Positions 23,292-34,900 of a stretch of 64,000 bases of DNA are shown one piece after another (position 1 is the stretch's first letter; each line of letters begins with the position of its first letter). Under the pieces are notes generated by a model. That model was given only the letters and a program-made list of their open reading frames with translations, searched no databases and was not told the origin of the DNA. The translations under genes were made by a program, and so were the position numbers. Source of the stretch: Diplosphaera chodatii (taxonomy: Eukaryota > Chlorophyta > Trebouxiophyceae > Prasiolales > Stichococcaceae); assembly GCA_032358165.1 (NCBI GenBank), contig JAALGY010000038.1, forward strand, positions 2,170,001 to 2,234,000, read 5' to 3'.

Positions 23292-24215
23292 GCTGCTGGA
23301 CTGCTTGTGCGACCTGTCGGATCAAGCCCTGTAGATGACAAAAGGAGCTCATTTGGCTTTCACAACGATAAAGCTGTGTTGGCACGCGTCCCAAGCAACG
23401 CTGCAGCCCGAATGATTCTAGTGCATGTTGCTGACATGGCCGTGTCCCGCCGATTCAACCAGCATCACAGCCTTAAGAGCAGCGATGTCGTCTACGATCA
23501 ACGATACACTGGAGTATCAAGCTGCTAGTTGTGGAGATGCGACACAAAGAGCGCGATGCGTCAACTGCACCTGCTGTTGCATGAGTCAACCTTCCCACCC
23601 GCATCGGCTCCTGATGTGCCCACGCAGAGAGCAAGCAGCGCAGGCTGTCCTAACGATATCATGACTACTTTGAAGCCGTCCGAAACGCATAGGAAGTTTG
23701 CCGCGTGTCCACAGCCGTCAGGCGGCGGCAACGTTGCACAGCCTAGGACATCCGAGATGCGTCATAGCCTGGGTCAGGCCATCAGAGGGGACCATCGCGC
23801 GCCACTTGCCTGCTCACCTATCGCATGATCTTGACGCCGCGCTCAGCGACAAGCGAAGAGCACGGCTGCTGGGCACTCGCACACTGAAGCGCGATCCCGA
23901 GGCGCTCCGGCAGCGTCACTGCTTGGGCAGGTCGTCCGCTGTTGCACCAGCCAGCAATAGCAGCACCCTGTGCCAGCTCTGCGTGATGGTCGTGTAGCGC
24001 AACGATGCTATGTCGCAATTGACGAGTCCGGCAACCGACTTGGAGTAGTCGGCTGAAATGCCGATCGGAGCCCCCCTTGTCAGCAAGCACCGTGGAAAGG
24101 AGCCAAACGGCCGGTTGACCTGTGCGGAATTCCTAGGGCCCCTTGTCACACTTGCAGGTGCAGAACGCCCAGTCATTGTTCTTGGGCTTGATCTAGCTTG
24201 CGTTGATTGCCCAAC
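23292..24215. other. Intergenic region between divergent genes
   Basis: This region lies upstream of the inhibitor gene (minus) and of the small gene at 24216 (plus). An open frame on the minus strand at 24090-23818 has no recognised motif and no supporting context, so I do not call it a gene. Confidence 0.4.
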
Positions 24216-24449
24216 ATGGTGCACGACAACGGCGTGAAGGAGCTGACCGAGGAGCGGCAACGGCACAAGGAGGATTGCTCCGCATTGGCACTCCGGGAGG
24301 CGAGCAAGTCGGCAGCGGGCGCTCTGCTGGCGTCGGCAGGCGGAGTGTTTGCAGCGAACTCGATTTTTCCCGGGTTCCGTCGCGCGCTGGGCACCTCCGG
24401 CAAAGCAGCGCTCGTGGTGCGACTTCTGTGCAACTGCCCATCAGTTTGA
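24216..24449 (+). CDS. Small single-helix membrane protein, uncharacterised
   Basis: From ATG at 24216 the frame gives MVHDNGVKELTEERQRHKED, then a hydrophobic segment (SAAGALLASAGGVFAANS), then FPGFRRALGTSGKAALVV. It continues to TGA at 24447 (77 residues). The charged N-terminus followed by a helix and a conserved-looking Phe-Pro-x-Phe-Arg stretch recalls ENOD93-like plant proteins, but this is a weak resemblance. An intron after ALVV (GTG|GTGCGA) is possible. A fragment at about 24490-24553 (HIVWLTEHEQC) could then be a second exon, but I could not make the phases match. The strong G/C-ending codon bias of 24216-24415 compared with its surroundings supports coding. Confidence 0.5.
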   Translation: MVHDNGVKELTEERQRHKEDCSALALREASKSAAGALLASAGGVFAANSIFPGFRRALGTSGKAALVVRLLCNCPSV

Positions 24450-26461
24450 CTGAAACTTGCAGCGAGCTGAGTGACTGTGTGGGTCGTTGGGGGCACATCG
24501 TATGGCTGACAGAGCACGAGCAATGCATAGTTGCAGGCATTGCGGTTCGATAGAGATCAAACAGTCACGTTGCTTAGTCAGCGGCGTGGGCAGTTGTAGG
24601 CTTGGCTGCAGCATCGCTTAGGCACTGCTGATGTGCCCTGAGGCGCTGGCAAACGTGTATACGGGATCCATATACCTGCGAGCTCTCGTTGTGGCCGCTC
24701 CACATCGACTGTCAGCATCGTGGTGGCACGGACACTGCGTAGGTCAGATCAGCACAGCGTCTTGTGCCTGAGGGGAAAACGCCAGCGGCATCCAAGGGTT
24801 ATTAAAAGCGTGCTGTTTGGAGCATTATCCAGACCGTGCGGAAGGGCGTGACATCACAGAGTGTCAGGCGTTCCCTCTCAGACCCTGGCAGCCCGCACTG
24901 ACCGGGTGTCGCCTGTGTGCGTGCAGATGACACCCTTCTTCTTTACATTCTTTTACGTCAGCCAGACCACGGTAGGCAGCACCGCACGCCTGTGTGGCTT
25001 GGCATGAGCTGCACTGGCAACCTGCTGTGCGGCGCCCCCGTGTCCTGCGGTTCACACACCTAGTCAAGGGTGGGTGCGGTTTCGGCGGTGCAGATGAACA
25101 ATTGCGCGCGGGGCAAGGTCTGGACGGATGACCCCAAGGCCGTCCTCCAGCAATGAACGGCCAATTGCCGCTGGGATGGGAGTGGCCCCTAGGTTGGGGC
25201 ACCGTGAGCACTGCAGTGGGCAGTACTGAAGGTCACATGGAGAACCCGAGCGCTGCAGCGTGCACATTGGGCACTAGAGCCCCTTTGTTGGTCACATCTT
25301 TAGTCGATAGGAAGTGCGGGTGCAACGCCGCAGACCCGCAGGCATGACTGAACTTCGTCGGTGCCTGGGTTTCATCCCTGCCGCGAACGAAGTTGCAGCA
25401 TGCCATCATTCTTTGGCAGCCCACCCAGCAGCACCTGGAAATCTTTGGCCCAGTAGTGGTGTATAGTATGCAAGCTGTAAAGCCAGAGTGCTTTCACACC
25501 ACCATAATATGCATGGGGCAGTTCGTGGGTGCACATCACAGCGTGGCGTCGCTGGCTGTCAGCAGCAAGTTGCAGCAGGCGTTGGAACCAACCCTGACAT
25601 CCAGCGACAGCCAAGGTCCCCCTCTGCTGTATGCAGGTGTCCCCAGTCTTCTTCATGTTTTTCCTCAGGACCGAGCAGGTTTGTCTGGGCACCCAAGGGA
25701 GTGCCTGCATGGCAATGGCTGCTGCATGTCGACCTGAGTTCATCTGGCTCCTCACAACTTTGCTCAGCATGTCATGCCATGTCACCAGGTCATGAACGAG
25801 TGTGCGCGCAGCAGGGTGTTCAGATCAGACACGCCCACGTGATAGTAGGGCCAGGGGGCAGTGCACTGGCATAGTGTCGGGACCCTCGCAGCCAGCCCTA
25901 TCAGCAGAAACACCCACGTGGAAACTCGGGGATTGCCTCAGCTTGACTCGCGTGCACTTTAGTTGGATCCTGGCAGTGGGTGTGTACAACTACAACTCAG
26001 ATGTGGCAGCAAATCAACTTCCTGTTTGCAGCTATGCAAGGCCCCTGCAGCTGTAAGTGCGCATAGCTCCCAGGCAGTGTTGGGGCTGGGGCTGGGTCCA
26101 GAAGTGACAACCATGTTCATTGATCCTTCATACATGCAGCGCCCAACTGACTGTGTCCAGTCTACTCTGTTTTGATCTGAGCCTGCTCAGGCATTCACAG
26201 GTGTGCTGAGTCGGCAGCCGTGCCGGCGTGCAGTTGCTGCAACCTCGCAGGCTCCAGCAGCACCGCACCAAGCAGCCGCAGGCAGGCAGGCCTCTCGCGG
26301 CAGACAGCACACTAGTTCTTGCACACGCTGACATTTGCACGCAGCCCAGACAGGAACCCGCAGCGCGGCTGAGCACTGGGCACATCAGCCAACGGTGGAA
26401 GCATCTGAAAGGGCACTGCACAGCTGTGGGCAGCCGCTGTCCGGCCCACCCCGCAGCAGCA
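24450..26461. other. About 2 kb without a recognised gene
   Basis: No exon-like codon bias, protein motif, tRNA or simple repeat stands out. The longest open frame is 137 codons on the minus strand (25785-25372), with text such as LWLYSLHTIHHYWAKDF and no recognised family. The right part must contain the promoter of the TLC gene. It may hold a non-coding RNA or decayed element, but nothing I see supports that directly. Confidence 0.4.
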
Positions 26462-28816
26462 ATGGCGGTGCCAGACTTCCCTGTGGAACGCGTCCACGCC
26501 ATCGCCGCCACATCATGCGCCACCTGGTGAGCAACATTGCCACACTTGTGCTTTGCTCAAAACAATGACCGAGCCTCTGGTGACCCAGTGTGACTGCGGT
26601 CATATGTCGAGACACACTGCTGCTGTGCAAGACTGGTCGAGGAGGCAGCTCGTTTGGCCTCCAGACAGTAGTAGTGCATGCGCAGGGTGGCTGTCGCGCT
26701 GGCGGCGCACCTGTACACCCCGACCTTGTGGCCGGGCTACAGCCGGCTGCCTGCGCGACAGAAGCTGGCGTGGACCAACCGTGTCTCCTCAGCAGCGCAT
26801 GTGAGTCACGCTGCGCTGCGCCTTGTGGCAGTCATCCAGGGGGGGCAGACCAGAGCTCTGGGCAAAACCACCCCGGGGCTGCTGTGTCGTCGCGCAGGCG
26901 GTCGTGCTGGTCGCGGCGCAGGCACGCAACCTGGGGGACCCCGCGCTGAGGGCGGACCCGCTGTTCGCAGTCAGCGGTGCGCATCAGAGCCCGGCTGCAG
27001 CCGCTGTTCACCGCGGCACCACTGCACCCTGCAGCTGCAGCCCTGCGCCGCCGTGCGGTTCCATGCAGCGGCGGCAGCTGTTCAGGCTGTGATGAGGCGC
27101 TACACACACCTGTCACTCTCAACAATGGAGCGCAGGCTGCGCCCCGCCCGCTTGGAGCTGCACTCTCTCGTGAAGCCCGCATGAAAGTGCGCCCCGATCG
27201 TTGTGGTGCAGGCGCACACTTCTTCTGGGGCAGCGTGATGTACGGGTACCTGGCGTACGACACCGCCTTCACGCTGCTGTGCTGGCGCGCGGTGGGCGCC
27301 TGGTCCTTCCTGGCGCACCACGCCCTGGGCCTCGCCTGCTGCGCCTTCGGGCTGTACCACAACAGGTGCTAGTTGGCACTTTTGGGCGCAGGAGCATGTT
27401 GTCTCGTGCACAAGGCCACCCGCGCCATGCCCGCTGACAGCCGCTGCGTGCTCCTATCTGCGGGATGCGCGGCGCATCTGGCATGCTACATGTCGGGGTG
27501 CTGGACTGCTTGATGTTGCCTGCTGGCACTGGTCAATGCACCAACCATGTGTGTATCTGATCGCGCAAACCACTGGGACCGCAATGCTGCACAGGATGGC
27601 GCTGTTTGGGATGGCGGTCCAAGTGTTCTTCGAGTCCACGACGCCGCTGCTGCACCTGCTGGGCTGCCTCAAGATCGCTGGCCGCTCCGACAGCCGCGCC
27701 TACCTGGCAGCAGGTGATACGACTCAGCGGGCCAGCACAGATCGCTATGGTGGTGGCAGTAGAGCGACCTCCCACATACTGTCACACACTCGGGCATGCC
27801 CTGTAGAGCATCATGTCACAGACCCTGCATGCTGCTGACCCCGTGTCCTTCCGATGCAGGCCTGGCATTGATCGCGCAGTTTGCGCTGTGCCGCGTCGGC
27901 GTCGGCGGCTACTACTGGGCGCTGATGATCGCCGCGGTGTGGCGGCTGCCGGCGCCCCGCCCCGGTGAGACTGCAGTGAATGCACTGACTGACAACCGGC
28001 ATGCTGGTCTGCAGCCGCAGCTGCTGATCGTCGCACCTACTGTTCGGAGCCGGCCTCTCGATGCCTCCTTGCCCGTCGGTCGCCACAGGGTGGGCGCTGG
28101 GCGGGGTGGCGGTCTTCGGCGCGCTCATCGCGCTCAATACGCTGTGGCTGCTGAAGCTCGTCGGGCTGGCGAGGGCGCGCGTGTGCAGCCGCGGCGGCGG
28201 CGGCGGCGGCGGCGCTGCAAAGCTGGCGCTGGGCGCCGCCGACGCTGCGCAGTGCAAGGCGCTGGCCGGCTCCATGCAGCCTGGCGGCGCGGTGCATGGC
28301 TCAGCAGATGACAAGTCTGCTTTGATCAAGAGCGGCACAGTCGGGGCAGGGCGCAGCGTCGTCGCCCTGTCAGCGCGGGCTGGGTCCCTGTCGGCGGTCG
28401 AGGCGGCGGCCCACGCCGCAGCGCACGCGGCCGCCAGAGCCCGGGCGGCGCAGCTGCGTCACCAGGCCGCCATGCACCGGCAGCCAGGCAGCGACCAGCG
28501 CGGTGATGGTCAGACAGACGATGCACAGAACGAGGCCTGGCTGCGCAGCATCAAAGACGAGCCAGATGAGGATGCGCCAGCGCCAGGTGGCAGTGCAGAT
28601 GGCGGAGACGACCACAGTGGAGTCAAACACCCAGATGCGAAGCTGCAGGCGATGCCGTCGTTGGTGCGCCAGGGCATGAGCGGCCCACTTGACGGTACTC
28701 CCACGTCAGGCAGCGGGAGGCATGATGGGTCTGGCTCGGATGGCGGCAGCGCCCGCAGCCGCAGCGGCAGGCGCCACGAGGGCCACTGTGAATGTGCCTT
28801 CTGTGGAGACACTTGA
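26462..28816 (+). CDS. TLC-domain (TRAM/LAG1/CLN8) membrane protein
   Basis: Multi-pass ER/plasma-membrane protein of the TLC superfamily, closest in outline to TLCD-type proteins rather than ceramide synthases. Seven exons join in phase: 26462-26526, 26686-26800, 26898-26976, 27212-27365, 27595-27713, 27860-27964 and 28089-28816, giving 454 residues. The TLC core occupies about residues 20-240. It includes LAWTNRVSSAAH, GAHFFWGSVMYGYLAYD (with the usual Asp at the helix end), and AWSFLAHHALGLACC with the paired His typical of the domain. It continues with FFESTTPLLHLL, CRVGVGGYYWALMIAAVW, and a last helix AVFGALIALNTLWLLKLVGL. The hydrophilic tail of roughly 200 residues begins with a Gly run and is Ala/Ser/Asp-rich, ending HCECAFCGDT; this is far longer than in most TLC proteins. 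Function in membrane lipid organisation is family-level inference. Confidence 0.87.
28190..28214 (+). repeat. CGG trinucleotide run coding poly-Gly
   Basis: A run of eight CGG units inside the last exon of the TLC gene encodes the Gly stretch that joins the membrane domain to the soluble tail. Confidence 0.9.
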
Positions 28817-29230
28817 TGTGAGAACTGCAGTGGCTGATGGTCTGACCACACTGGTTGTTACCAGGCGGGCCTGTGAACAACACAGCATCCAAGTCGTGAG
28901 AAAGCAGTACAACAGTCAGTGGTGACGGTGGTAATGTCATAACTGTGAAGGAAGATGCAGCAGGACATGTTGCAGGGTGCATGCACAGTCGCGGGTGCTT
29001 TGGCCAATCAATACCCTAATTGTCATCCGAGACTCGGGTGTGCAACTTCACACGAAGTTGCATACATACGATCAGCAACCCAACGTTGCAGGTTGAGCAA
29101 GGAATACATAATTTCACAAGGGATCTCAGTGTGCCGAGCCAGTTGTACATTGTTGAAGGCAGGCGCTGCACAACGCTCCTTGCATGCAAGTGCATATGGC
29201 GTCGGGCGGTCTCCAGTAAACTGGCACTTG
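28817..29230. other. Spacer between same-strand genes
   Basis: This spacer holds the 3' end of the TLC gene and the likely promoter of the next gene. Apart from the hairpin at 29041-29062 nothing is recognised. Confidence 0.4.
29041..29062. promoter_or_regulatory. Perfect 8-bp inverted repeat with 6-base loop
   Basis: TGCAACTT and AAGTTGCA flank CACACG; the stem can be extended outward through a G.U pair and two more pairs. It lies about 170 bases upstream of the ATG at 29231. A protein-binding site or a transcript hairpin are both possible; the role is unknown. Confidence 0.35.
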
Positions 29231-29659
29231 ATGCCAGAGGCGATGGAACCCTTTCCATATCAGTCCGAAGACCCCGCGGGACTGTTTCCGCGCCTGCGCT
29301 GCCTGGGCAGGGAGCTGCCGCTGGAGGCCGCGCAGTGCAAGCATGTAGAGCCACTGCCGGAGTTGCCGGCGGAGCTGGCGGCGCTGTTCGCGCACCGAGT
29401 GCAGGAGGCCAGCGCCAGCCACGGATCAGACCGCGAGGCGGCCATGGCAGTCGTCGCTGCGCCGCTCATGGCCATTGGCGGCTTGTTGGGCGGCGGGCAG
29501 GCGCAATTTGAGCACCAGTTCTCACGCAGGCATGAGCGTCAGCATGATGCAGGCGGCCCGAAGACCTCGCGTGGCCCGGCTGCCTGCCCATGCGGCGGCT
29601 ACATCAACGACATGACTCTTGCCGCCCAAGTGCGCTGCTTCCTCAAGCATAGTAAATAA
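29231..29659 (+). CDS. Uncharacterised 142-residue protein
   Basis: Not recognised. The frame is open for 92 codons upstream, but codon bias becomes coding-like only around ATG 29231 (MPEAMEPFPYQSEDPAGLFP), which I take as the start. Visible features are a helical Glu/Ala/Leu segment (LPELPAELAALFAHRVQEAS), a short hydrophobic Ala/Gly stretch (AVVAAPLMAIGGLLGGG), a His/Arg-rich patch (FEHQFSRRHERQHD), and a C-terminal Cys pair (ACPCGGYIND). No signal peptide and no intron are apparent. It ends TAA at 29657, about 100 bases before the next gene on the same strand, so it could also be an upstream exon region of that gene. Confidence 0.5.
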   Translation: MPEAMEPFPYQSEDPAGLFPRLRCLGRELPLEAAQCKHVEPLPELPAELAALFAHRVQEASASHGSDREAAMAVVAAPLMAIGGLLGGGQAQFEHQFSRRHERQHDAGGPKTSRGPAACPCGGYINDMTLAAQVRCFLKHSK

Positions 29660-29766
29660 TTACCTACAATGCTGCCTTCAGCCAGAACTAGAGCTCAAAG
29701 TGATGAACGGCTGCCAGTGAGGCTGATCAGTTCTGAGCTGTCACAGCTGCAAATTTTTAATAGGTG

Positions 29767-31588
29767 ATGGGCTGGTCAGATGCTTTCGGGAGCATGTGGG
29801 ATGACACGGCAAAGGCGCGATATACACACGTGACGCTGCAGACTACAGCAGACCTCCAGAGCTGCAAGGTGTGCTTCTATCCGTGGCGTGCGTTTGACAT
29901 CAGGCCCGTCTTCCCACCTGCTCAAACTCTCATCCGGCTGCCGGTCCGCCGTTATCGGTCACTTTTGTGCAGGACGTGGCATTGTGTCTGAACGCTGCAA
30001 CAGCAGCATTGCCCATCTCACCATGCGCAGCATGCTGAGGGCTTCCGTGCGGCGATCCTGCAGATGCTGGCAGGGACAGTTGGTGCTGCTGCCGCCAACG
30101 CATGCAACGACAGCATCGGACGGCCCGTCTCCGGCATCTGCCTGGGCGTCCCCCATGTGGTAAATGCTTTGCGGTTGCTCCTGTGTTCAGCAGCAAACTC
30201 AGGGTCGACATGTCGGTTTCTGTGACACCTGCACATACAGGCATACTGCTATGTGTTAGTACTCTGACAGCTGCAATGCATGCACGGTGCACCTTCGTAA
30301 CTGGATGCCTGGTATACACACATTTGTCAGCCCTGATCAGCCATCGCCATACGTGCTGACGCTGAAGACTGCTGTATGCGGTCGCAGGTCATCGCCGAGG
30401 TGCAGCTAGATGCCGAGTGTGTGCACGAGCTGTGGGCGCAGCACAGGAAGCAGCCGGACCACGTCAGGGCTGGGGACGTCAGGGGCGTGCTGCGGCTGAA
30501 GTACGCTGCCAGCGACGCGTTCCTGCTGCCGCAGCCGCCCCTGCTCGCCAGCTACCTGCCGACGGTCAACGCGCTGCTGCGGGCGCTGGCGCCGCGCAGC
30601 CCCTTCTGGCAGCAGGGCGACGACACTGCAGCCCGCCTCCAGGCGAGTCCACCATCTGCCACATGAGCTTGAGCCCGCATGCGCAAAGCTCTTGCAGCCA
30701 TGCAAAATGGCGCGGTGTTGTTGCACTGACCAGCTGGCCAGTGGTGCAGTGCAGATGCACCAGCTGTGAATGCCCCATCCATTGTGTAAATGGTCATCCG
30801 CGCCTTCCATGCTCCGGTGCCGCCAATTGCAGGGCGCCCTCGTGCACAACGCGCGGCAGGTGTACAAGCGGCTGGATGCGCTGCAGGCGCTGCCGCCCGG
30901 CTGTGACGGGGACTATGTGCGGGAGAGGTTGGACCTGGGCAACTTTGGCGACGTGCACCAGCTTCTGCTTGGCCAGGTGTGGGTTAGATTTGGCCTGGTG
31001 CCACGCCGCTCTTTATGTGTCTGTGCCATGCATCCGTGGTCTGCATGGCGGGTGGATCTTCAGCAAGATCATCAGCATCAACCATACTTGAGATGGGGCG
31101 AGAGCAGTGACTGACTCCTGGTGCCCTGAGCTGCGCACTGCTTGCAGCACGAGCTCAAGGCAGCCAAGAAGCCGGAGCTGGAAGCCCATTCCAGCGAACC
31201 GGAGATGTGTGCCGCAGGTATGCATGCACTCGCTTCACATCCGGCTTCCACACCCGACCTCGAACGTCTGTCGCTCCTGAAGCTGTGTGCATCGTCACAT
31301 ACATTGACGGCGATGACTCGCTCAAATGTGCCGTCTTCCTTCGCAGTGTTGGCGCTCATCGACCGGGTCTTCCCGGCCTCCGAGTTCAGCAGTGCCAGGC
31401 GGCAGAGCATCCAGCAGGCACTCCATGCACACGGCGTGTACCAAATGGACGACTGCCAGGAGATTGACCCACGATACCTCGAGAGCATACCAGCGATCAG
31501 GCTCAACCGGCTGAAAGCCTTAGCAGCGGGAAAGGCACGTAGGGCAGGATTGGCAGCATTGGCAGGTCAGCACGGCTTCTTGCTGTGA
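29767..31588 (+). CDS. Uncharacterised multi-exon protein
   Basis: Not recognised. Exons with clear codon bias are: about 30028-30161 (HAEGFRAAILQMLAGTVG... GRPVSGICLGVPHV); 30390-30640 (IAEVQLDAECVHELWAQHRK, then LPQPPLLASYLPTVNALLRA); 30831-30975 (GALVHNARQVYKRLDALQAL, RERLDLGNFGDVHQLLLGQ); 31148-31217; and about 31346-31588 (VLALIDRVFPASEF... IPAIRLNRLKALAAGKARRA), ending TGA at 31586. The protein is mostly helical and soluble, with no signal peptide or repeats. The 5' end is uncertain: MGWSDAFGSMWDDTAK from 29767 is a possible first exon, but its junction to 30028 was not resolved. Confidence 0.55.
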
Positions 31589-31909
31589 TTCGACATTGTC
31601 TGATGACAATGGTCATCTGATGGCCTCTTGAAGCTTGTGTCTCAGCGCACAACATATGTGCCAATGACCTGCTAGTCACGCTAGCAAGCTTACTGGCCTT
31701 CACATACAACCCTGCTGTGTGCTCAGGGTCAGCATGCGGCAAACTTCGAAGAGCACAGGCTGAGCACCGCTTCTGACTCAGTTCTGGCTGCCTACCAGGC
31801 CTGCACTGCACTGCCAGGTTGTTTTGCGCGTAAGTCTAGGAGAGTTCACTGGACAGGCCCATCAGCATGCATCGCTGATCACGCACAATCGGCCCCGGTC
31901 GCAGCGCCG
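31589..31909. other. Intergenic region between convergent genes
   Basis: This short region holds the 3' ends of the uncharacterised plus-strand gene and the splicing-factor gene. Nothing else is seen. Confidence 0.45.
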
Positions 31910-34900
31910 TCACCCCTGAGCTGGCTTGGGCGCCCACTTGCCCCGATGCACCACCCCCTGCAGACAGGCAGCACACCATCACAGCTGCCCCGCCGGACCC
32001 ACGCCAGCGCCAGGCCGAATACTGCTATATTGATCAGCAGCGTGCACTGCCCCGCATGGTGAGCAACAGCCCAAGCAGCGCAGCCGTCGCTCGGGGGCGC
32101 TGACGCGCGCCAGCTGCAACCTGGGTCACCTGCACGGGGCCTGGCCGCGGCGGCGGGCCCGCCGCTGCAGGGGCGCCCGCCGCGGCGCCGGAGCCGGGGC
32201 CCGGCTGCGCTGCCGCGCGCGCGGCGGCCGCAGCGGCCGCGCGCGCCTTCCTCGCCTCCGCGGCGGCCCGCTTGGCTGCCGCTATCCGCTGCAGCCGCTC
32301 CTTCTCCTCCGCCTGGCGCAGCGCCGCCTGGATGCCCTCGGCGCTGAGCTGCGGGGCGGAGCCGATGGTGGCGCCCCGCCTCCGCGCCGGCGGTTTCTCA
32401 GCCCCTGCCGCCGCTACAGGGCCTCCCGCCGCCGCCGCCGCCGCCGCTTCATCGGCTGCCGTGGCGCCGCCAGCGGCATGGGAAGCCGGCAGCGGCGTGT
32501 ATGCGTCCGTACTGTACTGCGCTGAGGCCGCGTCGGCAGCTGCAGCTGTGCCGTCCAGCTGGTAGCTGCCATCGGCGCCGGGACCGGCGGCGAACTCGGC
32601 GTGCCCTGCGGCGGCCGAGGTGCCGAGCTGTCCTTCCGCGGGCACGTACTGGTTGTTCGCCGCGTCCCAGGCCAGCCACAGCTGCAGGAAACAAGGCAAA
32701 AATGAGTGCGGGGCGATGTGCAGCAGTGGCACCCTGGCGTGAGGACGTACCAATTGTACGCAGCCAGCTGTGAGCCCGATGAAAGCTTTGCGCATACAAC
32801 CAATCCACGTGTGCAAGGCGTGTGCAGTATGGCAACTCAAATGCCTGATGGGTACCTGTGCCTTGCTGTCATAGAACAGCCCGGTGTTGGCATCGTAATA
32901 GAGTCCAGACGCCTTGTCCAGCTGGTACCCTGCATCACGCAACCACTCGGAATGGCCGACTTGGTCATATGACCATAGCAGTCTGACTTGCGGCTGGAGA
33001 CATCCCAAGCACGGTCGACAGCACGGTTTACAGCAATCACGTTCACCACAGCTTTGGAGCATGTTTGACAGCACCGCATGACCGTTCTGCCGGCCACCTG
33101 TTGCGGGGTCGTACTCGAACTGGGCCGCCTGCTGCTGCGTCGCACCGTCCGATGCCGCCGCTGCTGTCACGTTGGCCGCTGCTGCGGTGCCACCAACTGC
33201 TGCTGCCCCGTCCGTCACGCCCGCCGATGCGCTGCCGCCAGCTGCTGCTGCCGCCCCCGCCGCTGGCTGAGGCGCCTCCTTGCCAATCGCATCCTCGTCA
33301 AACTCCTTGGGCGCCCAGTCCGAGTAGGCCTGCATCGCCATCGCCGCCTGCGGCAAGGAGCACGTGAATGTGGCATGACATGCGAGCAGCATGTTCTACT
33401 GCCTCACCATTTGCAGTGCAGGCTGCTTGCGTTGAAAGGGTATGGATGTTGCGGGGGTTTGGACGCTGCGATCTGGATGTCGCTGTCACTGTTTGTTGAT
33501 CAACAGAGCACCTGCAGCGCCTCTGGCACCGCCGCCGACGGCTGCCGCTGCTGCGCGCCCCCGGGCTGGGGCCGCGCATAGCACAGCCGCAGCGGCTGGT
33601 GCTGCGCCTCCGGCACCACCCGGTTCTGCACCACGAGCAGGACCAGGTCGTCTGGGCCAACCCTCACTCGAAGGTCATGACTAGCACACCTGCAGGTGCT
33701 GCAGTGTTGCAGTCCTCCACAAAGCAGTGATTCGTGCTGTCAGGAGCGCAGTGGGGCCTACAACAAGTTTCATGACGGCACTTCAGCGCCGCGCACATTG
33801 AAGGTGTGCAGCACTTTGGCGGCGTCGGCAATGGTTGCGAACTCCGCAAAGCAGAAGCCGCGCGGGGCGCCCGTGAACTTGTCCGTCACCATGCGCACCT
33901 GCCGCACCACCCAACACAGTCTTGCGTCCGTGGCTTGTTCCAGCCACCAGGCCATGGCAGCAGGACCAGCAACATGTCGGAGGCTTGCGGAAACTCATTG
34001 CTCCCATGTTGCTTACGGTAGCCCCAGACGCTGGTCACAGCCCAACAATCCGGGAGCCATGCTGGCGGGTGAGGTGAGGCTTGAGGCGTTTCCGCACCGA
34101 CTGCACGGGCGCGACGGCGCTGAGCAGCACCTCCAGGGTGTCCTGCCTGCAGGGGCAGGGGTTTACCAAGCTGACTGGTAAACTCCGGTGGTGTAGGAAA
34201 GCCCACGAGACGCCAGGACAGCCCGGCTGCACAGCGTCGCAGCCAGCCTGCTGCGTCGTGCGTCCCCGCGATGGCTGCAGGCAGGGGCGCACGTGCAGGC
34301 CAGCTGGCAGGGTTGCCACGCCAGGGGCCCGGCAGAGGAGGCGCACGTGACGTGGTCCTGCAGGTTGGAGACCTTCAGCACGGGGGACGGCTCCTCCGGG
34401 TCGACCGCCACGCGGCGGGCGTTGGCGGGGCGGGGCGTGCTGCACTGGTGGCACTCCAGCCGCCTGCGGTGGGGGAGCGGGTGTGGGTGGCACACTGCAC
34501 GGCAGCAGCTTGCTGGCGTAGGCCCGCCGTGCACCACAGCATAACCTGGCGCTCTGGAGGCATAGGCCTGCGCTTTTGCGTACGCTCTGCGCACTGCGCT
34601 TTTGACACAGTGTCTGATCCTCTAAGTTGAGTGATTTGCAGGCCGACGACTTTGTTTGATGCCACTGGTACTGCATGCCACTTCAGCTTTGTAGCTGCTG
34701 TGCATGAACATGCATACTTCCCGACCTGCTGGCTTGTGAGGGCTTCCCTCATCACATCGATCATAGATGACCTGGCACATGCAGATATGCTGGACATGCC
34801 CACCTGCCGAAGTTGGTGGCCTGGCACATGTCGCACAGCCAGTCCATGCCCGGCCCCGCAGACCCGCCCTCGAGCGGCTGCCCCAGCGGCCCCGAAACAG

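Noticed and set aside
24173..24540. Minus-strand open frames of 115-116 codons opposite the small gene at 24216
   Set aside because: The plus-strand frame has an ATG, a charged start, a membrane helix and better codon bias; the minus frames look like its shadow.
32034..32100. TGA at 32034 as the end of the splicing-regulator gene
   Set aside because: A GTGACC donor after PGPVQ and a CTGCAG acceptor at 31958 give an in-phase last exon with coding-like text. The frame through 32034 reads intron-like sequence.
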